Below, piece after piece: positions 33,858-42,882 of a stretch of 64,000 nucleotides of DNA. The stretch is from Sulfitobacter aestuariivivens (GTDB lineage: Bacteria > Pseudomonadota > Alphaproteobacteria > Rhodobacterales > Rhodobacteraceae), in contig NZ_JACTAG010000003.1 in NCBI RefSeq assembly GCF_014763045.1, forward strand, positions 62,001-126,000, in the 5' to 3' direction. A program made the translations under genes and the position numbers. How positions within the stretch are numbered: the stretch's first letter is position 1; every line of letters begins with the position of its first letter. The notes below the pieces were generated by a model. That model was not told the origin of the DNA and made no database searches. It saw nothing but the letters and a program-made list of their open reading frames with translations.

Positions 33858-36146
33858 ATGAACAAGGCAGTTACCGATGGCGTGTTGTTGATGCCGCCCC
33901 CTTTTGCTGACGGTCTGGATGTCTGGTCCAGTGGCCTGGGCACGCCGGGGTCGGATACATACGAGAATTCGGCCAACGGTGTCTTTGTCCCTGCGGATCA
34001 GGATTTTGGGGGCGCGCTGGAGGTTCTGAAAACCAATGGCACCCAGCGGGTGCGGCACATGGGGCAGACCCCGCTGCTGCCGGGGTGCTATCTGCGGGTG
34101 ACGGCGCGCATCAAGGCGATCAGTGGGAATCTGCCCCGGGTGCGCATTTCGGGGTACCCCGCGCGGGCCAATGGGACGCAAGCGCCGGGCGTGCCTGTCT
34201 TTGGGCCCGAGACGCCACTGACCGCCTATGGAGAGGTTGTCGAGGTGTCCGCGATCATAGGTGCCGGTGTGCGGGGCGGGGTTGATCTGGTCTGGGGCAC
34301 TGAGACGATCTATGGCCATCTGGGCATTGATCTGGTGGGGGCCAATGGCGGTGTTTTGCGGATCGACGATCTGGTTGTCGAGGATGTGACGTCGGTTTTC
34401 CTGCGCGACATGCTGTCGGTCGTCGATGTGCGCGACTACGGCGCTGTGGGCAATGGCACCACGGATGATACGGCAGCCTTTGAGGCCGCGAATGCGGATG
34501 CGGACGGGCGCACGGTTTATGTGCCCGCCGGGCATTTCCGGCTGAACAGCAGCGTAACTTTTGACACGCCTGTCAAATTCGAGGGCCGTGTGAGCATGCC
34601 CGCCAGCGCTATTCTGTTTTTGCGCCGGAACTACGATTTGCCCAGCTATATCGAGGCGTTCGAGGACGAGGAGGTCGCTTTTCTCAAGGCGTTTCAGGCG
34701 CTTTTGAACAATTCGGATCACGCTTCCCTTGATATGGGCGGGCGCAAGGTTTGGGTCACGGGGCCGCTGGACATGCAGGCCGCTGTTCCCAACCGCACCT
34801 CGTATGCCACGCGGCGTCTGATCCGCAACGGGCAGCTTGAGGCCGCGCCGAGTGCGAATTGGGATACTGTTGTTGTGACCTCGCAAGCGACTTATGCGCC
34901 CGGCACTGCGCGTACGCTGAGCAATGTGACCAATGTGGCAAACGTACCCGTCGGCGCGCTTGTGGAAGGCAACGGCGTGGGCCGCGAGGTTTATGTGCGG
35001 TCCAAGAACGTGGCCACGCAGGAGATTACGCTGAACCAGCCTCTCTATGACGCCGCTGGGACGCAGAATTTCACGTTCCGCAAGTTTCAGTACCTGGTCG
35101 ATTTCGGCGGCTTCAGTCAGTTGGGCAAGTTCGGCATGGATGACGTTGAATTTCAGTGCAACAGTCGGTGCAGTGCCATCAATCTGGCCCCCTCTGGCGT
35201 GACATTTCAGCTGCGCGATTGCTTTATCAGCCGTCCGTTGGATCGGGGCATCACCTCGATCGGGACGGGCGATCAGGGGATGTTTATCGAGCGCTGCCAG
35301 TTTCTGTCGTCCGAAGAGGCGCTGACCGTGCCGAACCGCAGCACGATCGGGTTCAATGCCAATGCAAACGACATCAAGGTCCGCAACAACCGTGCAACGC
35401 AGTTCCGTCATTTCGGGCTGATCGCCGGACAAAATGCCATCGTGACCGGGAACCATTTCTTTCAGGGCGACACGATCGACAACGGCATCCGGTCTGCCGG
35501 CCTCATTCTGACCGAGACCTACACAAGTTCGGTGCTGTCGCAGAATTATGTCGACAACTGCTTTATCGAGTGGACCAATGAGCATGATCCGAACCCGCAG
35601 TTTACGGGCGGATTTTCGTTCAGTTCGCTGGGTATCACCGACAACATCTTTTTGTCAGGCGAGGTCGCGCCGTGGTTCAGCTATATTGTCGTCAAACCTC
35701 ATGGCGCGGGGCATTTCCTGAACGGGGTGAATATCACGGGCAACCGGTTCCGCAGCATCAATGGTGCCATCGACCGGGCAGAGCGGGTAGATACGACGTT
35801 TTCGGATCTGGACATGGCGCGGGCCAAGAATGTGGTGATGACGGGCAATTCCTATCACAACGTGGATGCGCAGGTTGAGAACGGGGCGGATATCAGGTTT
35901 ACGCAGAACTCCAATTCGAACGGGTGGATGATTGATTGTTCGGACAAGCTGCCGTTTGGCGGGCAGGCGCTGAGCGTGGATGCCGTGGTGCCGCTTGGAC
36001 CTATTCGAAATGGGGGCAACTTTGCGGTGTATCACGCGCCCTTCGCCCAGCTGATCCAAGGCGCGAACCGCGATCAGGTCCGCATTAGCTGGCCCGAGGC
36101 CGTGCGGGGTACTGTGCAGGTCAAGGTGCGCATGGACAGCCGGTAG
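33858..36146 (+). CDS. Pectate lyase-superfamily beta-helix protein
   Basis: This 762-residue protein contains the pectate lyase-superfamily entry motif VRDYGAVGNGTTDDTAAF (near residue 196), followed by a long region of short beta-strand repeats with many N-G and G-N turns, as in right-handed beta helices. The first 190 residues form a separate, beta-rich domain. No signal peptide is visible, so secretion would need a type I or other route. AAAGG precedes the ATG. It may bind or cleave a polysaccharide such as a pectin- or alginate-like polymer, or an exopolysaccharide. Catalytic residues could not be placed. Confidence 0.8.
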   Translation: MNKAVTDGVLLMPPPFADGLDVWSSGLGTPGSDTYENSANGVFVPADQDFGGALEVLKTNGTQRVRHMGQTPLLPGCYLRVTARIKAISGNLPRVRISGYPARANGTQAPGVPVFGPETPLTAYGEVVEVSAIIGAGVRGGVDLVWGTETIYGHLGIDLVGANGGVLRIDDLVVEDVTSVFLRDMLSVVDVRDYGAVGNGTTDDTAAFEAANADADGRTVYVPAGHFRLNSSVTFDTPVKFEGRVSMPASAILFLRRNYDLPSYIEAFEDEEVAFLKAFQALLNNSDHASLDMGGRKVWVTGPLDMQAAVPNRTSYATRRLIRNGQLEAAPSANWDTVVVTSQATYAPGTARTLSNVTNVANVPVGALVEGNGVGREVYVRSKNVATQEITLNQPLYDAAGTQNFTFRKFQYLVDFGGFSQLGKFGMDDVEFQCNSRCSAINLAPSGVTFQLRDCFISRPLDRGITSIGTGDQGMFIERCQFLSSEEALTVPNRSTIGFNANANDIKVRNNRATQFRHFGLIAGQNAIVTGNHFFQGDTIDNGIRSAGLILTETYTSSVLSQNYVDNCFIEWTNEHDPNPQFTGGFSFSSLGITDNIFLSGEVAPWFSYIVVKPHGAGHFLNGVNITGNRFRSINGAIDRAERVDTTFSDLDMARAKNVVMTGNSYHNVDAQVENGADIRFTQNSNSNGWMIDCSDKLPFGGQALSVDAVVPLGPIRNGGNFAVYHAPFAQLIQGANRDQVRISWPEAVRGTVQVKVRMDSR

Positions 36147-36187
36147 TTCTTTGGGCCCCTTTCCGTGATCTGACGGTTGGGAGGCAC

Positions 36188-36859
36188 CTAGAATTCGCGC
36201 CACAGACCAAGCTTGAGAGAGGTGTCGCCGACGCTCTCCAGCGGGCTTTCAAATCCGATCTGGTATCTGGCTTTGCCCCGTCGTGTCTTGATCACCACCG
36301 ACGGGGCAAGTTTGGTGAACATCCTGCCGTCCAGATGGGTCAGGTATAGTTGCAGCATCCCGGTGGCGCTGTCGCTCAAGTTCAGGCCGAGGGTCGCGTC
36401 GAACTTTGTGACATGGTCTGCTGTCCCAAGATCCCAGATCACGGCGGCGTCTGTCCCGATCCAGCCAGACATGCTGCGCCATGAAATCCCTCGCCCCCAG
36501 AGCAGAGAGGTTTTGAGTTGCGGTGAGAATTCAGCGCCGCGCCAAGCTGTGCCAATGCCGACCTCGTAGGCCCATCTGTGGGCGCCGGCATTCGCGCCAA
36601 GGGGTTTGCGCAGAAAAAAGAGCGCAAAGCCACTTTTCATACCGCCACGGCTGGTGAAATTTCCGATATCCGCGCCAAAGGTCAAATCGTCGCGAACGCC
36701 GAATTCCAGATAGGCGGTATTGCCGGTGTCGCGATATTGGTTGGCCGTAAAGACGACCGAGCTGAAGCGCGTGCCCCCTTCGCGCATCCAGGCCCCCGCA
36801 TGAACGGGCTGCGTCCCGCAGATGGTACAGACCAGAAAAACAGCAATCCAGCGACCCAT
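36188..36859 (-). CDS. Outer-membrane beta-barrel-like protein
   Basis: This 223-residue protein has a signal peptide (IAVFLVCTICGTQPVHA, cleavage before GAWM) and alternating hydrophobic/polar segments of a beta barrel. It ends in Phe (LGLWREF), the usual signature for insertion by the BAM machinery. It is rich in aromatic residues bordering strands. No specific family was recognised. The gene is convergent with the beta-helix gene, leaving 41 bp, so the two need not be functionally linked. Confidence 0.72.
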   Translation of the reverse strand: MGRWIAVFLVCTICGTQPVHAGAWMREGGTRFSSVVFTANQYRDTGNTAYLEFGVRDDLTFGADIGNFTSRGGMKSGFALFFLRKPLGANAGAHRWAYEVGIGTAWRGAEFSPQLKTSLLWGRGISWRSMSGWIGTDAAVIWDLGTADHVTKFDATLGLNLSDSATGMLQLYLTHLDGRMFTKLAPSVVIKTRRGKARYQIGFESPLESVGDTSLKLGLWREF

Positions 36860-36920
36860 GTCACCTCCCGAGGGCGATCATGGTTAACACTGGTTAATAA
36901 AAAGTTAGGGTAAGATGCGA

Positions 36921-36948
36921 AAAGCCCGGCTGTTGCCAGCCGGGCTTT
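36921..36948 (-). terminator. Terminator after the PLDc_N small membrane protein gene
   Basis: Perfect 12-bp arms AAAGCCCGGCTG and CAGCCGGGCTTT with a four-base loop lie just downstream of the minus-strand gene ending at 36967. The stem is strong and ends in a TTT stretch on the minus strand. Confidence 0.8.
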
Positions 36949-36966
36949 GGGTGTGGTCAGCGTGGT

Positions 36967-37152
36967 TTAGGCGTGTGCGGAAGCGCCGCGCGGACCTGCA
37001 ACCAGCCATGCAAGGAAGCCGAGGATCGGCAGCAGCACGATCGCAAGGGTCCAGCCGATCTTGGCGGCGGTGGACGCGCTTGAGGTGAAGACCTGATAGA
37101 TCGCGTAGATGTCAGCGACCAGTACGAGCAGTCCAAAAAGTCCATATTCCAT
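36967..37152 (-). CDS. Small membrane protein with PLDc_N domain
   Basis: This 61-residue protein has two membrane segments (about residues 3-22 and 31-52), ending in the ILGFLAWLVAGPRG pattern typical of the phospholipase D N-terminal (PLDc_N) domain found in small stress proteins. The ATG at 37152 has AGGAG eight bases before it. A GGAAC-N17-CGGTT motif 45-70 bp upstream suggests control by the general stress sigma factor EcfG. It is divergent from another small gene that has a similar motif. Confidence 0.82.
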   Translation of the reverse strand: MEYGLFGLLVLVADIYAIYQVFTSSASTAAKIGWTLAIVLLPILGFLAWLVAGPRGASAHA

Positions 37153-37194
37153 GTCAATTCTCCTAAATCGGTTCGATTCCGTTTCTGCCCGCTC

Positions 37195-37221
37195 AACCGT
37201 TTGAGCCGCTGCAGGGTTCCC
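37195..37221 (-). promoter_or_regulatory. Putative EcfG-type promoter for the PLDc_N gene
   Basis: On the minus strand GGAAC (37221-37217) is followed after 17 bases by CGGTT (37199-37195). This matches the alphaproteobacterial general-stress sigma factor consensus GGAAC-N16/17-CGTT, with one extra G in the -10 box. It lies 43 bp before the start codon. Confidence 0.5.
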
Positions 37222-37233
37222 AAAAGAATCTCG

Positions 37234-37259
37234 GAACTTTCTGCAGGTGCGTTGCGTTT
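37234..37259 (+). promoter_or_regulatory. Putative EcfG-type promoter for the 37307 gene
   Basis: GGAAC at 37234-37238 and CGTT at 37256-37259 are separated by 17 bases, fitting the GGAAC-N16/17-CGTT consensus of alphaproteobacterial general-stress promoters. It lies 47 bp before the start codon and overlaps none of the divergent motif. Confidence 0.5.
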
Positions 37260-37306
37260 TTTCACCAACATTGCCGCTTAGGCATCTGAAATAGAAAGGA
37301 ATTAAC

Positions 37307-37588
37307 ATGAAAACGGGTCTTGCAATTCTGGGCGGCGTCGCCGCTGTTGCCGTTATCGCCGCTGGTATTTACATGGTCGACATCGACCAAACACAGGAAG
37401 CACGTCTTCCAGACGTCGACGTGAGCGTGGAAGGGGGCCAGCTGCCCGCATTTGACGCCGAAGTTGGCACGATCCAGCTGAGCGAAGAAGAGGTCACTGT
37501 TGAAGTGCCTGAGGTCGAAGTGACCATGGAAGAGACCACTGTGACCGTTCCCGGCATCAGCATTGAGCCGCCCAAGAACGACGGCTAA
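37307..37588 (+). CDS. Hypothetical acidic protein with one N-terminal membrane segment
   Basis: This 93-residue protein has an N-terminal hydrophobic segment (residues 4-23) that may be an uncleaved anchor or signal. The rest is strongly acidic, with alternating valine and glutamate (VTVEVPEVEVTMEETTVTVP), suggesting a regular beta structure outside the inner membrane. AAGGAA precedes the ATG. A GGAAC-N17-CGTT motif upstream suggests stress control. A strong terminator follows. No family was recognised; similar small proteins seem common in Roseobacters. Confidence 0.7.
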   Translation: MKTGLAILGGVAAVAVIAAGIYMVDIDQTQEARLPDVDVSVEGGQLPAFDAEVGTIQLSEEEVTVEVPEVEVTMEETTVTVPGISIEPPKNDG

Positions 37589-37605
37589 ATCGCTGTGACT
37601 AATGC

Positions 37606-37636
37606 AAAGGCCCTGTACGTCCGTACGGGGCCTTTT
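37606..37636 (+). terminator. Rho-independent terminator
   Basis: AAAGGCCC and its complement, with an extended inner stem (GTACG / CGTAC), are followed by a run of five T residues. It closes the single-gene unit ending at 37588. Confidence 0.85.
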
Positions 37637-37724
37637 TGCTGTGCTGTGCTCCCCAGAACTACGGATGGCGTGCGGACAGCAGTGACCTATCTTTACTGCA
37701 AGCGATTAACCGAGGAGAAACACC

Positions 37725-37955
37725 ATGAAATGCCCCATCGATGGAACCGAGCTTGTGATTTCAGACCGAAGCGGGGTCGAGATTGACTATTGCCCGCAGT
37801 GTCGTGGTGTATGGCTGGATCGCGGAGAGCTGGACAAAATCATCGACCGCAGCATGGGCCAGCCTGCCGCCCCGTCGCAGGTCCAGGCGCAGCCCGGTGG
37901 CTATCAAAAGCGCAAGAAGCGTGGTGGATTTCTGGAAGATCTGTTTGATTTCTAG
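37725..37955 (+). CDS. Zinc-ribbon protein (zf-TFIIB family)
   Basis: This 76-residue protein has the zf-TFIIB zinc ribbon: MKCPIDGTEL and DYCPQCRGVWLDRGELDKI (residues 1-40), with the usual single first cysteine and CxxC second pair. A glutamine-rich linker and a basic KRKKRGG segment precede a C-terminal GGFLEDLFDF. GAGGAGAAACACC before the ATG is a good ribosome-binding site. Function of the family is unknown; the basic segment might bind nucleic acid. Confidence 0.88.
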   Translation: MKCPIDGTELVISDRSGVEIDYCPQCRGVWLDRGELDKIIDRSMGQPAAPSQVQAQPGGYQKRKKRGGFLEDLFDF

Positions 37956-38380
37956 GCTGTCGGCACAGCGTCCTCGCAGGCGCGAAACGCAGCGACCGGT
38001 TCCGCCGCGCCAACCAATGGGATGCGCAGTGTTTCGTTGCCAATCAAGGCGCGCATTTCGATGTTGAATTGCAGCCCGTTCAGGACATTTCCAAAGCCAC
38101 TGTCAGCCACGCTCAGGCGGGTGTCGCTGCCAGACAGAACATGCCGATTCGTGCCGATCTGCAAGGCGGCAGGGCCGTCGAACAGGATGGAGAATGTGGG
38201 GGCGACCGGGAACGCGGCCGTGCGTTCAAAGGCGATCGTGTAAAGCGGACCGCTGGGGTCGTAGGTCAGGGTGACCGCGACATCGGTGGTCTGATGTTCC
38301 AGCGTGCATATGGCGCCGGGCGTGAAGGTCCAGGCGTGAGCGGGGCCGGTGAGGAGTAGAAGGGCGATCAACATGCGCAT
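37952..38380 (-). CDS. Hypothetical exported protein
   Basis: This 142-residue protein has an N-terminal signal peptide (MRMLIALLLLTGPAHAWTF) with cleavage after AHA. The mature part is beta-rich with conserved-looking cysteines in GAICTLEHQ and FRACEDA that may form a disulfide. Several in-frame ATGs cluster at the start (38401, 38392, 38380, 38374); the signal sequence favours 38380. It is convergent with the zinc-ribbon gene, with a four-base overlap. No family recognised. Confidence 0.6.
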   Translation of the reverse strand: MRMLIALLLLTGPAHAWTFTPGAICTLEHQTTDVAVTLTYDPSGPLYTIAFERTAAFPVAPTFSILFDGPAALQIGTNRHVLSGSDTRLSVADSGFGNVLNGLQFNIEMRALIGNETLRIPLVGAAEPVAAFRACEDAVPTA

Positions 38381-38431
38381 GCCCCCGGACATAGCGTACA
38401 TTTCGTCCTAACCAAGTCCGGGGACATTCGT

Positions 38432-38510
38432 GGGGCAGGGTTCACCCCGCCATACCATCTGCCCACAGTGGGGCCTGTGAACGCGTGCCGGGGTGAACCC
38501 CGGCCTACGG
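38432..38510. repeat. Pair of REP-like palindromes
   Basis: GGGTTCACCCCGCC (about 38438-38451) and GCCGGGGTGAACCCCGGC (38487-38504) are related palindromic units in opposite orientation, both built on GGGT-TCACCCC or its complement. They fill the 260-bp gap before uvrB's 3' end. I recall such units as common intergenic repeats in Rhodobacteraceae. Confidence 0.5.
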
Positions 38511-38642
38511 GGCACAACGCGAAACAGGGCTTTGGCGGGTGGTTCTGGGACCTTGCGATCCGACAAAAAACAGATCAGCAGGGCCATCCGGGTCGGTCCG
38601 GTCAGAAACGCAAAATATGAGTCGTCCGGCAAACTGCCTGGC

Positions 38643-40847
38643 CTACCGCCGCCCCCGCCGTTTCACACCACCCCGCATGCCGCCGCGGCCCATGGTGCTG
38701 CGGCCTGACTTGGCGGAGCTTTCCTCCACGGCCTTTTCAACGGCGTATTGCCGGGCCATGGGATCATCGGCAATGGCCAGATCGACCGCCTCCAAACGCC
38801 TGACCTCGTCCCGCAGGCGGGCGGCTTCTTCGAACTCGAGATTTTCGGCGGCCTTGCGCATATCCGTGCGCAGCCCGTCCAGCACGGCCTGCATATTGGA
38901 GCCCGCCAGCTTCTTGTCCACTTGCGTGGTGACACGCGCCATGTCCACGTCACCCTTGTAGAGCCCGGCAAGGATGTCCTCGACGTTTTTCTTGACCGTT
39001 TCGGGGGTGATGCCGTGCGTCTCGTTATAGGCGATCTGCTTGGCCCGGCGGCGGTCGGTTTCGCCCAATGCGCGCTCCATCGAGCCGGTGATGCGGTCGG
39101 CGTACATGATCACACGACCGTCGGCGTTGCGTGCGGCCCGGCCGATGGTCTGGATCAGCGAGGTTTCAGAGCGCAGGAACCCTTCTTTGTCCGCGTCGAG
39201 AATCGCCACCAGCCCGCATTCGGGAATATCCAGCCCCTCGCGCAGCAGGTTGATCCCGATGAGCACGTCAAAGGCCCCCAGCCGCAAGTCACGCAGGATT
39301 TCTATCCGTTCGATGGTGTCGATGTCCGAGTGCATGTAGCGCACGCGGATGCCCTGTTCGTGCATGTATTCGGTCAGATCCTCGGCCATGCGTTTCGTGA
39401 GCGTCGTGCAGAGCGTCCGGTAGCCATCGGCAGCGACGCGGCGCACCTCGTCCAGCAGATCATCGACCTGCATTTCAACGGGGCGGATCTCCACCTGCGG
39501 GTCCAGCAGGCCGGTGGGGCGGATTACCTGTTCGGTGAAGACGCCGCCTGCCTGCTCAATTTCCCAGTTGGAGGGCGTGGCCGAGACAAAGACAGACTGC
39601 GGGCGCATGGCGTCCCATTCCTCGAATTTGAGGGGGCGGTTGTCCATGCAGGACGGCAGGCGGAACCCGTGTTCGGCCAGCGTGAACTTGCGTCGGTAGT
39701 CACCCTTGTACATGCCACCGATCTGGGGAACGGAGACGTGAGATTCGTCTGCGAAAACAATGGCATGGTCGGGGATGAATTCGAACAGGGTGGGCGGCGG
39801 CTCCCCGGGCGCGCGGCCTGTGAGATAGCGTGAATAGTTCTCAATCCCGTTGCAGACGCCGGTCGCCTCGAGCATTTCGAGATCAAAGTTTGTGCGCTGC
39901 TCAAGCCGTTGAGCCTCGAGCAGCTTGCCATCGTTCACCAGCTGATCAAGCCGGGTCTTCAGCTCTTTTTTGATGCCGATGATGGCCTGCTGCATCGTGG
40001 GTTTTGGGGTGACGTAGTGGCTGTTTGCATAGACCCTGATCTGGTCAAAGGTATCGGTTTTTTCGCCCGTGAGGGGGTCGAATTCCGTAATGCTCTCCAG
40101 CTCTTCGCCAAAGAACGACAGCTTCCAGGCCCGGCTGTCGAGGTGGGCCGGGAAGATCTCTAGAGAATCGCCGCGCACCCGGAAGGTGCCGCGCTGGAAG
40201 GCCTGATCGTTGCGGCGGTACTGTTGGGCCACGAGGTCTGCGATGACCTGGCGCTGGTCGTATGTCTGGCCGGTCTTGAGGTCCTGCGTCATCGCGCCAT
40301 AGGTTTCCACCGACCCGATGCCGTAGATGCACGATACCGACGCCACGATGATCACATCGTCGCGCTCTAGAAGCGCGCGGGTGGCCGAATGGCGCATGCG
40401 GTCGATCTGTTCGTTGATCTGGCTCTCTTTCTCGATATAGGTGTCCGAGCGGGCGACATAGGCTTCGGGCTGGTAGTAGTCGTAGTAGGAAACAAAGTAC
40501 TCCACCGCGTTTTCGGGAAAGAAGCCCTTGAATTCACCGTATAGCTGCGCCGCCAGCGTTTTGTTCGGGGCAAGGATGATCGCAGGTCGCTGGGTCTCTT
40601 CGATGACCTTGGCCATGGTGAATGTCTTGCCTGTCCCGGTCGCCCCCAGCAAAACCTGATTGCGTTCACCTTCGTTGATGCCACCGCTCAGCTCTTTGAT
40701 GGCTGTCGGTTGATCGCCTGCGGGCTCGAATTCGGTGGACAGCTTGAATGTCCTGCCGCCTTCCAGCTTGGGACGGCTGCGCACATCGGGCGCAGGGTTC
40801 GCCATGATCGGCATGACGTCAGAGCTGTCTGTCTGGGCGTAGGGCAT
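38643..40847 (-). CDS. uvrB: Excinuclease ABC subunit UvrB
   Basis: This 734-residue helicase-like subunit loads onto damaged DNA with UvrA and recruits UvrC in nucleotide excision repair. Walker A GATGTGKT lies at residues 68-75; the damage-probing beta hairpin [11 protein letters not shown] follows, then DESHVSVPQ and the helicase motif QTIGRAARN. The C-terminal UVR domain ([19 protein letters not shown]) that binds UvrC is intact. The start at 40847 ([10 protein letters not shown]) is preceded by GAGGAC; the open frame continues upstream without similarity. Confidence 0.96.
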   Translation of the reverse strand: MPYAQTDSSDVMPIMANPAPDVRSRPKLEGGRTFKLSTEFEPAGDQPTAIKELSGGINEGERNQVLLGATGTGKTFTMAKVIEETQRPAIILAPNKTLAAQLYGEFKGFFPENAVEYFVSYYDYYQPEAYVARSDTYIEKESQINEQIDRMRHSATRALLERDDVIIVASVSCIYGIGSVETYGAMTQDLKTGQTYDQRQVIADLVAQQYRRNDQAFQRGTFRVRGDSLEIFPAHLDSRAWKLSFFGEELESITEFDPLTGEKTDTFDQIRVYANSHYVTPKPTMQQAIIGIKKELKTRLDQLVNDGKLLEAQRLEQRTNFDLEMLEATGVCNGIENYSRYLTGRAPGEPPPTLFEFIPDHAIVFADESHVSVPQIGGMYKGDYRRKFTLAEHGFRLPSCMDNRPLKFEEWDAMRPQSVFVSATPSNWEIEQAGGVFTEQVIRPTGLLDPQVEIRPVEMQVDDLLDEVRRVAADGYRTLCTTLTKRMAEDLTEYMHEQGIRVRYMHSDIDTIERIEILRDLRLGAFDVLIGINLLREGLDIPECGLVAILDADKEGFLRSETSLIQTIGRAARNADGRVIMYADRITGSMERALGETDRRRAKQIAYNETHGITPETVKKNVEDILAGLYKGDVDMARVTTQVDKKLAGSNMQAVLDGLRTDMRKAAENLEFEEAARLRDEVRRLEAVDLAIADDPMARQYAVEKAVEESSAKSGRSTMGRGGMRGGVKRRGRR

Positions 40848-41040
40848 TTGGGTCCTCGGGTGCGGAGCCTTATAGGTGTCCTTTTTGGCGCCGGGATCAA
40901 GGGGCAGCGGCAGGTCTTGCTGCCACATTCCGACAGCAGCGCACACAGTAGATCACGACATCGCTGGCAATGTTTCGTCCCCTTGGAGCGGCGCGCGCAG
41001 AGGTCTACCTGTAAGCCTGACAGACAGGAGCATATGAAAC

Positions 41041-41517
41041 ATGATCGGCAGACGTAAAGTAATCACCGGGGGCATCGCGCTTGCCGCATTGGTCGGGGCT
41101 GGCGCGGTGTACCTGCGGGACACCCCCGGAACAGCGACATATTTCGCCCCCGATGGCGTGGCACTGCGCGGGGCCGATGTGGTGGCCTATTTTACTGACG
41201 GCGCGGCAGTCATCGGCATGCCCGAATATGCACATCGATGGTCTGGCGTGACCTGGCATTTCGCAACTGCAGAAAATCGCGATGCTTTTGCCGCCGATCC
41301 GATCGCTTATGCGCCCCAATATGGCGGCTATTGCGCCTGGGCGGTCGCCGCCAAAAAAGAGATCTTTTCAACGCGGCCCGAAAACTGGTCGGTGCGCGAT
41401 GGCAAGCTCTATCTCAATTTCAACGATCAGGTACAGCAGACCTGGGAAGAAGACCCAGAGGGTTACATCGCCACCGGCGATGCGGTCTGGCCCGAGGTGC
41501 GCGCGAAATTATCCTAA
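41041..41517 (+). CDS. YHS domain-containing exported protein
   Basis: This 158-residue protein starts with an export signal containing paired arginines (MIGRRKVITGGIALAALVGA). The mature part resembles YHS-domain proteins: GADVVAYFTDG, YAHRWSGVTWHFATAENRDAFAADP and YGGYCAWAVA, which in relatives bind copper or another metal. AGGAG lies about eleven bases before the ATG. It is convergent with the next gene by four bases. Role in metal handling is suggested only by family. Confidence 0.82.
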   Translation: MIGRRKVITGGIALAALVGAGAVYLRDTPGTATYFAPDGVALRGADVVAYFTDGAAVIGMPEYAHRWSGVTWHFATAENRDAFAADPIAYAPQYGGYCAWAVAAKKEIFSTRPENWSVRDGKLYLNFNDQVQQTWEEDPEGYIATGDAVWPEVRAKLS

Positions 41518-41798
41518 CGCATCAAGCGTTTACGGTTGGCGCGGACCTTGCGGCTGAGGGGGCGCAAACCGGCCTCCATCACCTGGTCCGGGCTTTTGCC
41601 TGCCAGCATGGCCTGATTTGCCGCGATGCCCGCATGCATCATTGCGGGCCACTTTTCCGTCACCATCCGCGCGTTTTCACCACGCCGTGCCGGGACGACG
41701 CCGCTTAGCCCCATCAGGCGCAGCGCGATGACAGTCTGCGCCTCTACCATCAGCGTGGTGAGGGTCGTCTGCAGGGCGAAAAGGTGAAAGGGCGTCAT
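41514..41798 (-). CDS. Hypothetical helical protein, phasin-like
   Basis: This 94-residue protein is helical and amphipathic (FALQTTLTTLMVEAQTVIALRLMG). Related Rhodobacteraceae proteins are often labelled antifreeze protein or phasin-like, labels I consider unsupported by the sequence. The ATG at 41798 is chosen because GGAGG lies seven bases upstream. The C-terminus is basic (RKVRANRKRLMR). A role in polyhydroxyalkanoate granule binding is possible but unproven. Confidence 0.65.
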   Translation of the reverse strand: MTPFHLFALQTTLTTLMVEAQTVIALRLMGLSGVVPARRGENARMVTEKWPAMMHAGIAANQAMLAGKSPDQVMEAGLRPLSRKVRANRKRLMR

Positions 41799-41908
41799 TT
41801 GGTGCCTCCTGCGGTACATCTATTCCGCAGCGCAGCAATTGAAAGGGTGATCTTGCTTCAGACGTGTGAATAAACCATAAGCGTGCTCAGCAACCAATGA
41901 GGCCGCCC

Positions 41909-42220
41909 ATGCGCGCACGCATCTTCCGTCCTGCCCGGACCGCCATGTCATCGGGCACCGCCAAGACCAAATCATGGGTGCTGGAATTCGCCCCGGCTGA
42001 GGCGCGCGAGGTCGATCCGTTGATGGGCTGGACCTCTTCATCCGATACGCAAAGCCAGGTGCGGCTCAATTTTGACAGCAAGGAAGAAGCGGTTGAATAC
42101 GCGCGCGAGAACGGCATCGACGCCGTCGTGCAGCAGCCCCAGACCCGCAAGGCCAACATCCGCCCCGGCGGCTATGGCGAAAACTTTGCCACCAATCGCC
42201 GTGGGGCATGGACGCACTGA
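41909..42220 (+). CDS. NADH dehydrogenase accessory subunit, NDUFS4-like (ETC complex I)
   Basis: This 103-residue protein matches the ETC_C1_NDUFA4/NDUFS4 family, an accessory subunit of complex I kept in alphaproteobacteria. Recognisable parts are [20 protein letters not shown], the [15 protein letters not shown] segment and the C-terminal [16 protein letters not shown]. The ATG at 41909 has GAGG six bases upstream; another in-frame ATG lies 12 bases earlier. The reading frame overlaps the acetyltransferase gene by 13 bases. Confidence 0.9.
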   Translation: MRARIFRPARTAMSSGTAKTKSWVLEFAPAEAREVDPLMGWTSSSDTQSQVRLNFDSKEEAVEYARENGIDAVVQQPQTRKANIRPGGYGENFATNRRGAWTH

Positions 42221-42672
42221 CGCTCCAGACTGTCTCGGCCCCGGATGCTGAGATCGCGGCGTTGCTGCAGGCCCATTTTGACCTGATGCGGTCAACCTCG
42301 CCTGCCGAAAGCTGTCATGTAATGGCCCCTGAAAGCGTTTTTGACGAGGCGGATGTGGTCTTGGCCGCGCGCAGGGCAGGTTTGCTTTTGGGTATTGGTG
42401 CGCTCAAGGCCATCGGGCCAAACTTGGCAGAGCTCAAGTCCATGCACACGACCAAAGCTGCCCGGGGTCAGGGCGTTGGCGCGTATCTGCTAACGGCATT
42501 GATGGAGGCGGCACGGCAGATGGGGATGCAGCACATCAGTCTTGAAACGGGCACAGACCCGTTGTTTGCACCCGCCCGCGCGCTTTACACGCGGCATGGG
42601 TTCGAGACCTGCGCGCCCTTCGGGGACTATGTGGATGACCCGCTCAGCACCTTCATGACACGCCGCCTTTAG
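42208..42672 (+). CDS. GNAT-family N-acetyltransferase
   Basis: This 154-residue protein is a GNAT acetyltransferase. The central strand [21 protein letters not shown] leads to the acetyl-CoA-binding motif [18 protein letters not shown] (about residues 89-106), and [21 protein letters not shown] is the typical C-terminal strand and helix. It overlaps the NDUFS4-like gene by 13 bases, so expression is coupled. Substrate unknown. Confidence 0.88.
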   Translation: MDALTLQTVSAPDAEIAALLQAHFDLMRSTSPAESCHVMAPESVFDEADVVLAARRAGLLLGIGALKAIGPNLAELKSMHTTKAARGQGVGAYLLTALMEAARQMGMQHISLETGTDPLFAPARALYTRHGFETCAPFGDYVDDPLSTFMTRRL

Positions 42673-42726
42673 CGCGCCCCATTTTCCTTGAAGCAGGCCC
42701 GTCCTTGGACCATAACCACTCGTAGC

Positions 42727-42803
42727 GGTCCCTTAGCTCAACTGGATAGAGCAGCTGACTTCTAATCAGCAGGTTGAGGGTTCGAGTCCTTCAGGGATCG
42801 CCA
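42727..42803 (+). tRNA. tRNA-Arg (anticodon UCU)
   Basis: This 77-base tRNA has acceptor stem GGTCCCT / AGGGATC, D-arm around GCTCAACTGGATAGAGC, anticodon stem-loop CTGACTTCTAATCAG with anticodon TCT (reads AGA), T-arm with GGTTCGAGTCC and encoded CCA at 42801-42803. It stands after the GNAT gene; an AT-rich, largely gene-free stretch follows, as is common downstream of tRNA genes used as integration sites. Confidence 0.95.
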
Positions 42804-42882
42804 CTCAAATCAGTGAAACCCGCGGCCTGGAAACGAACGCACCCCATGCTGATCTACAATCAGGCCAGGGCGTGTTTGGGAA

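Noticed and set aside
33783-35585. A 600-codon minus-strand frame
   Set aside because: It is antisense to the beta-helix gene, which has a clear family motif and a ribosome-binding site. The frame has no recognisable motif and unnatural composition.
41514-41798. Antifreeze protein
   Set aside because: Related proteins often carry this label, but the sequence is a simple amphipathic helix with a basic tail and shows no ice-binding repeat.
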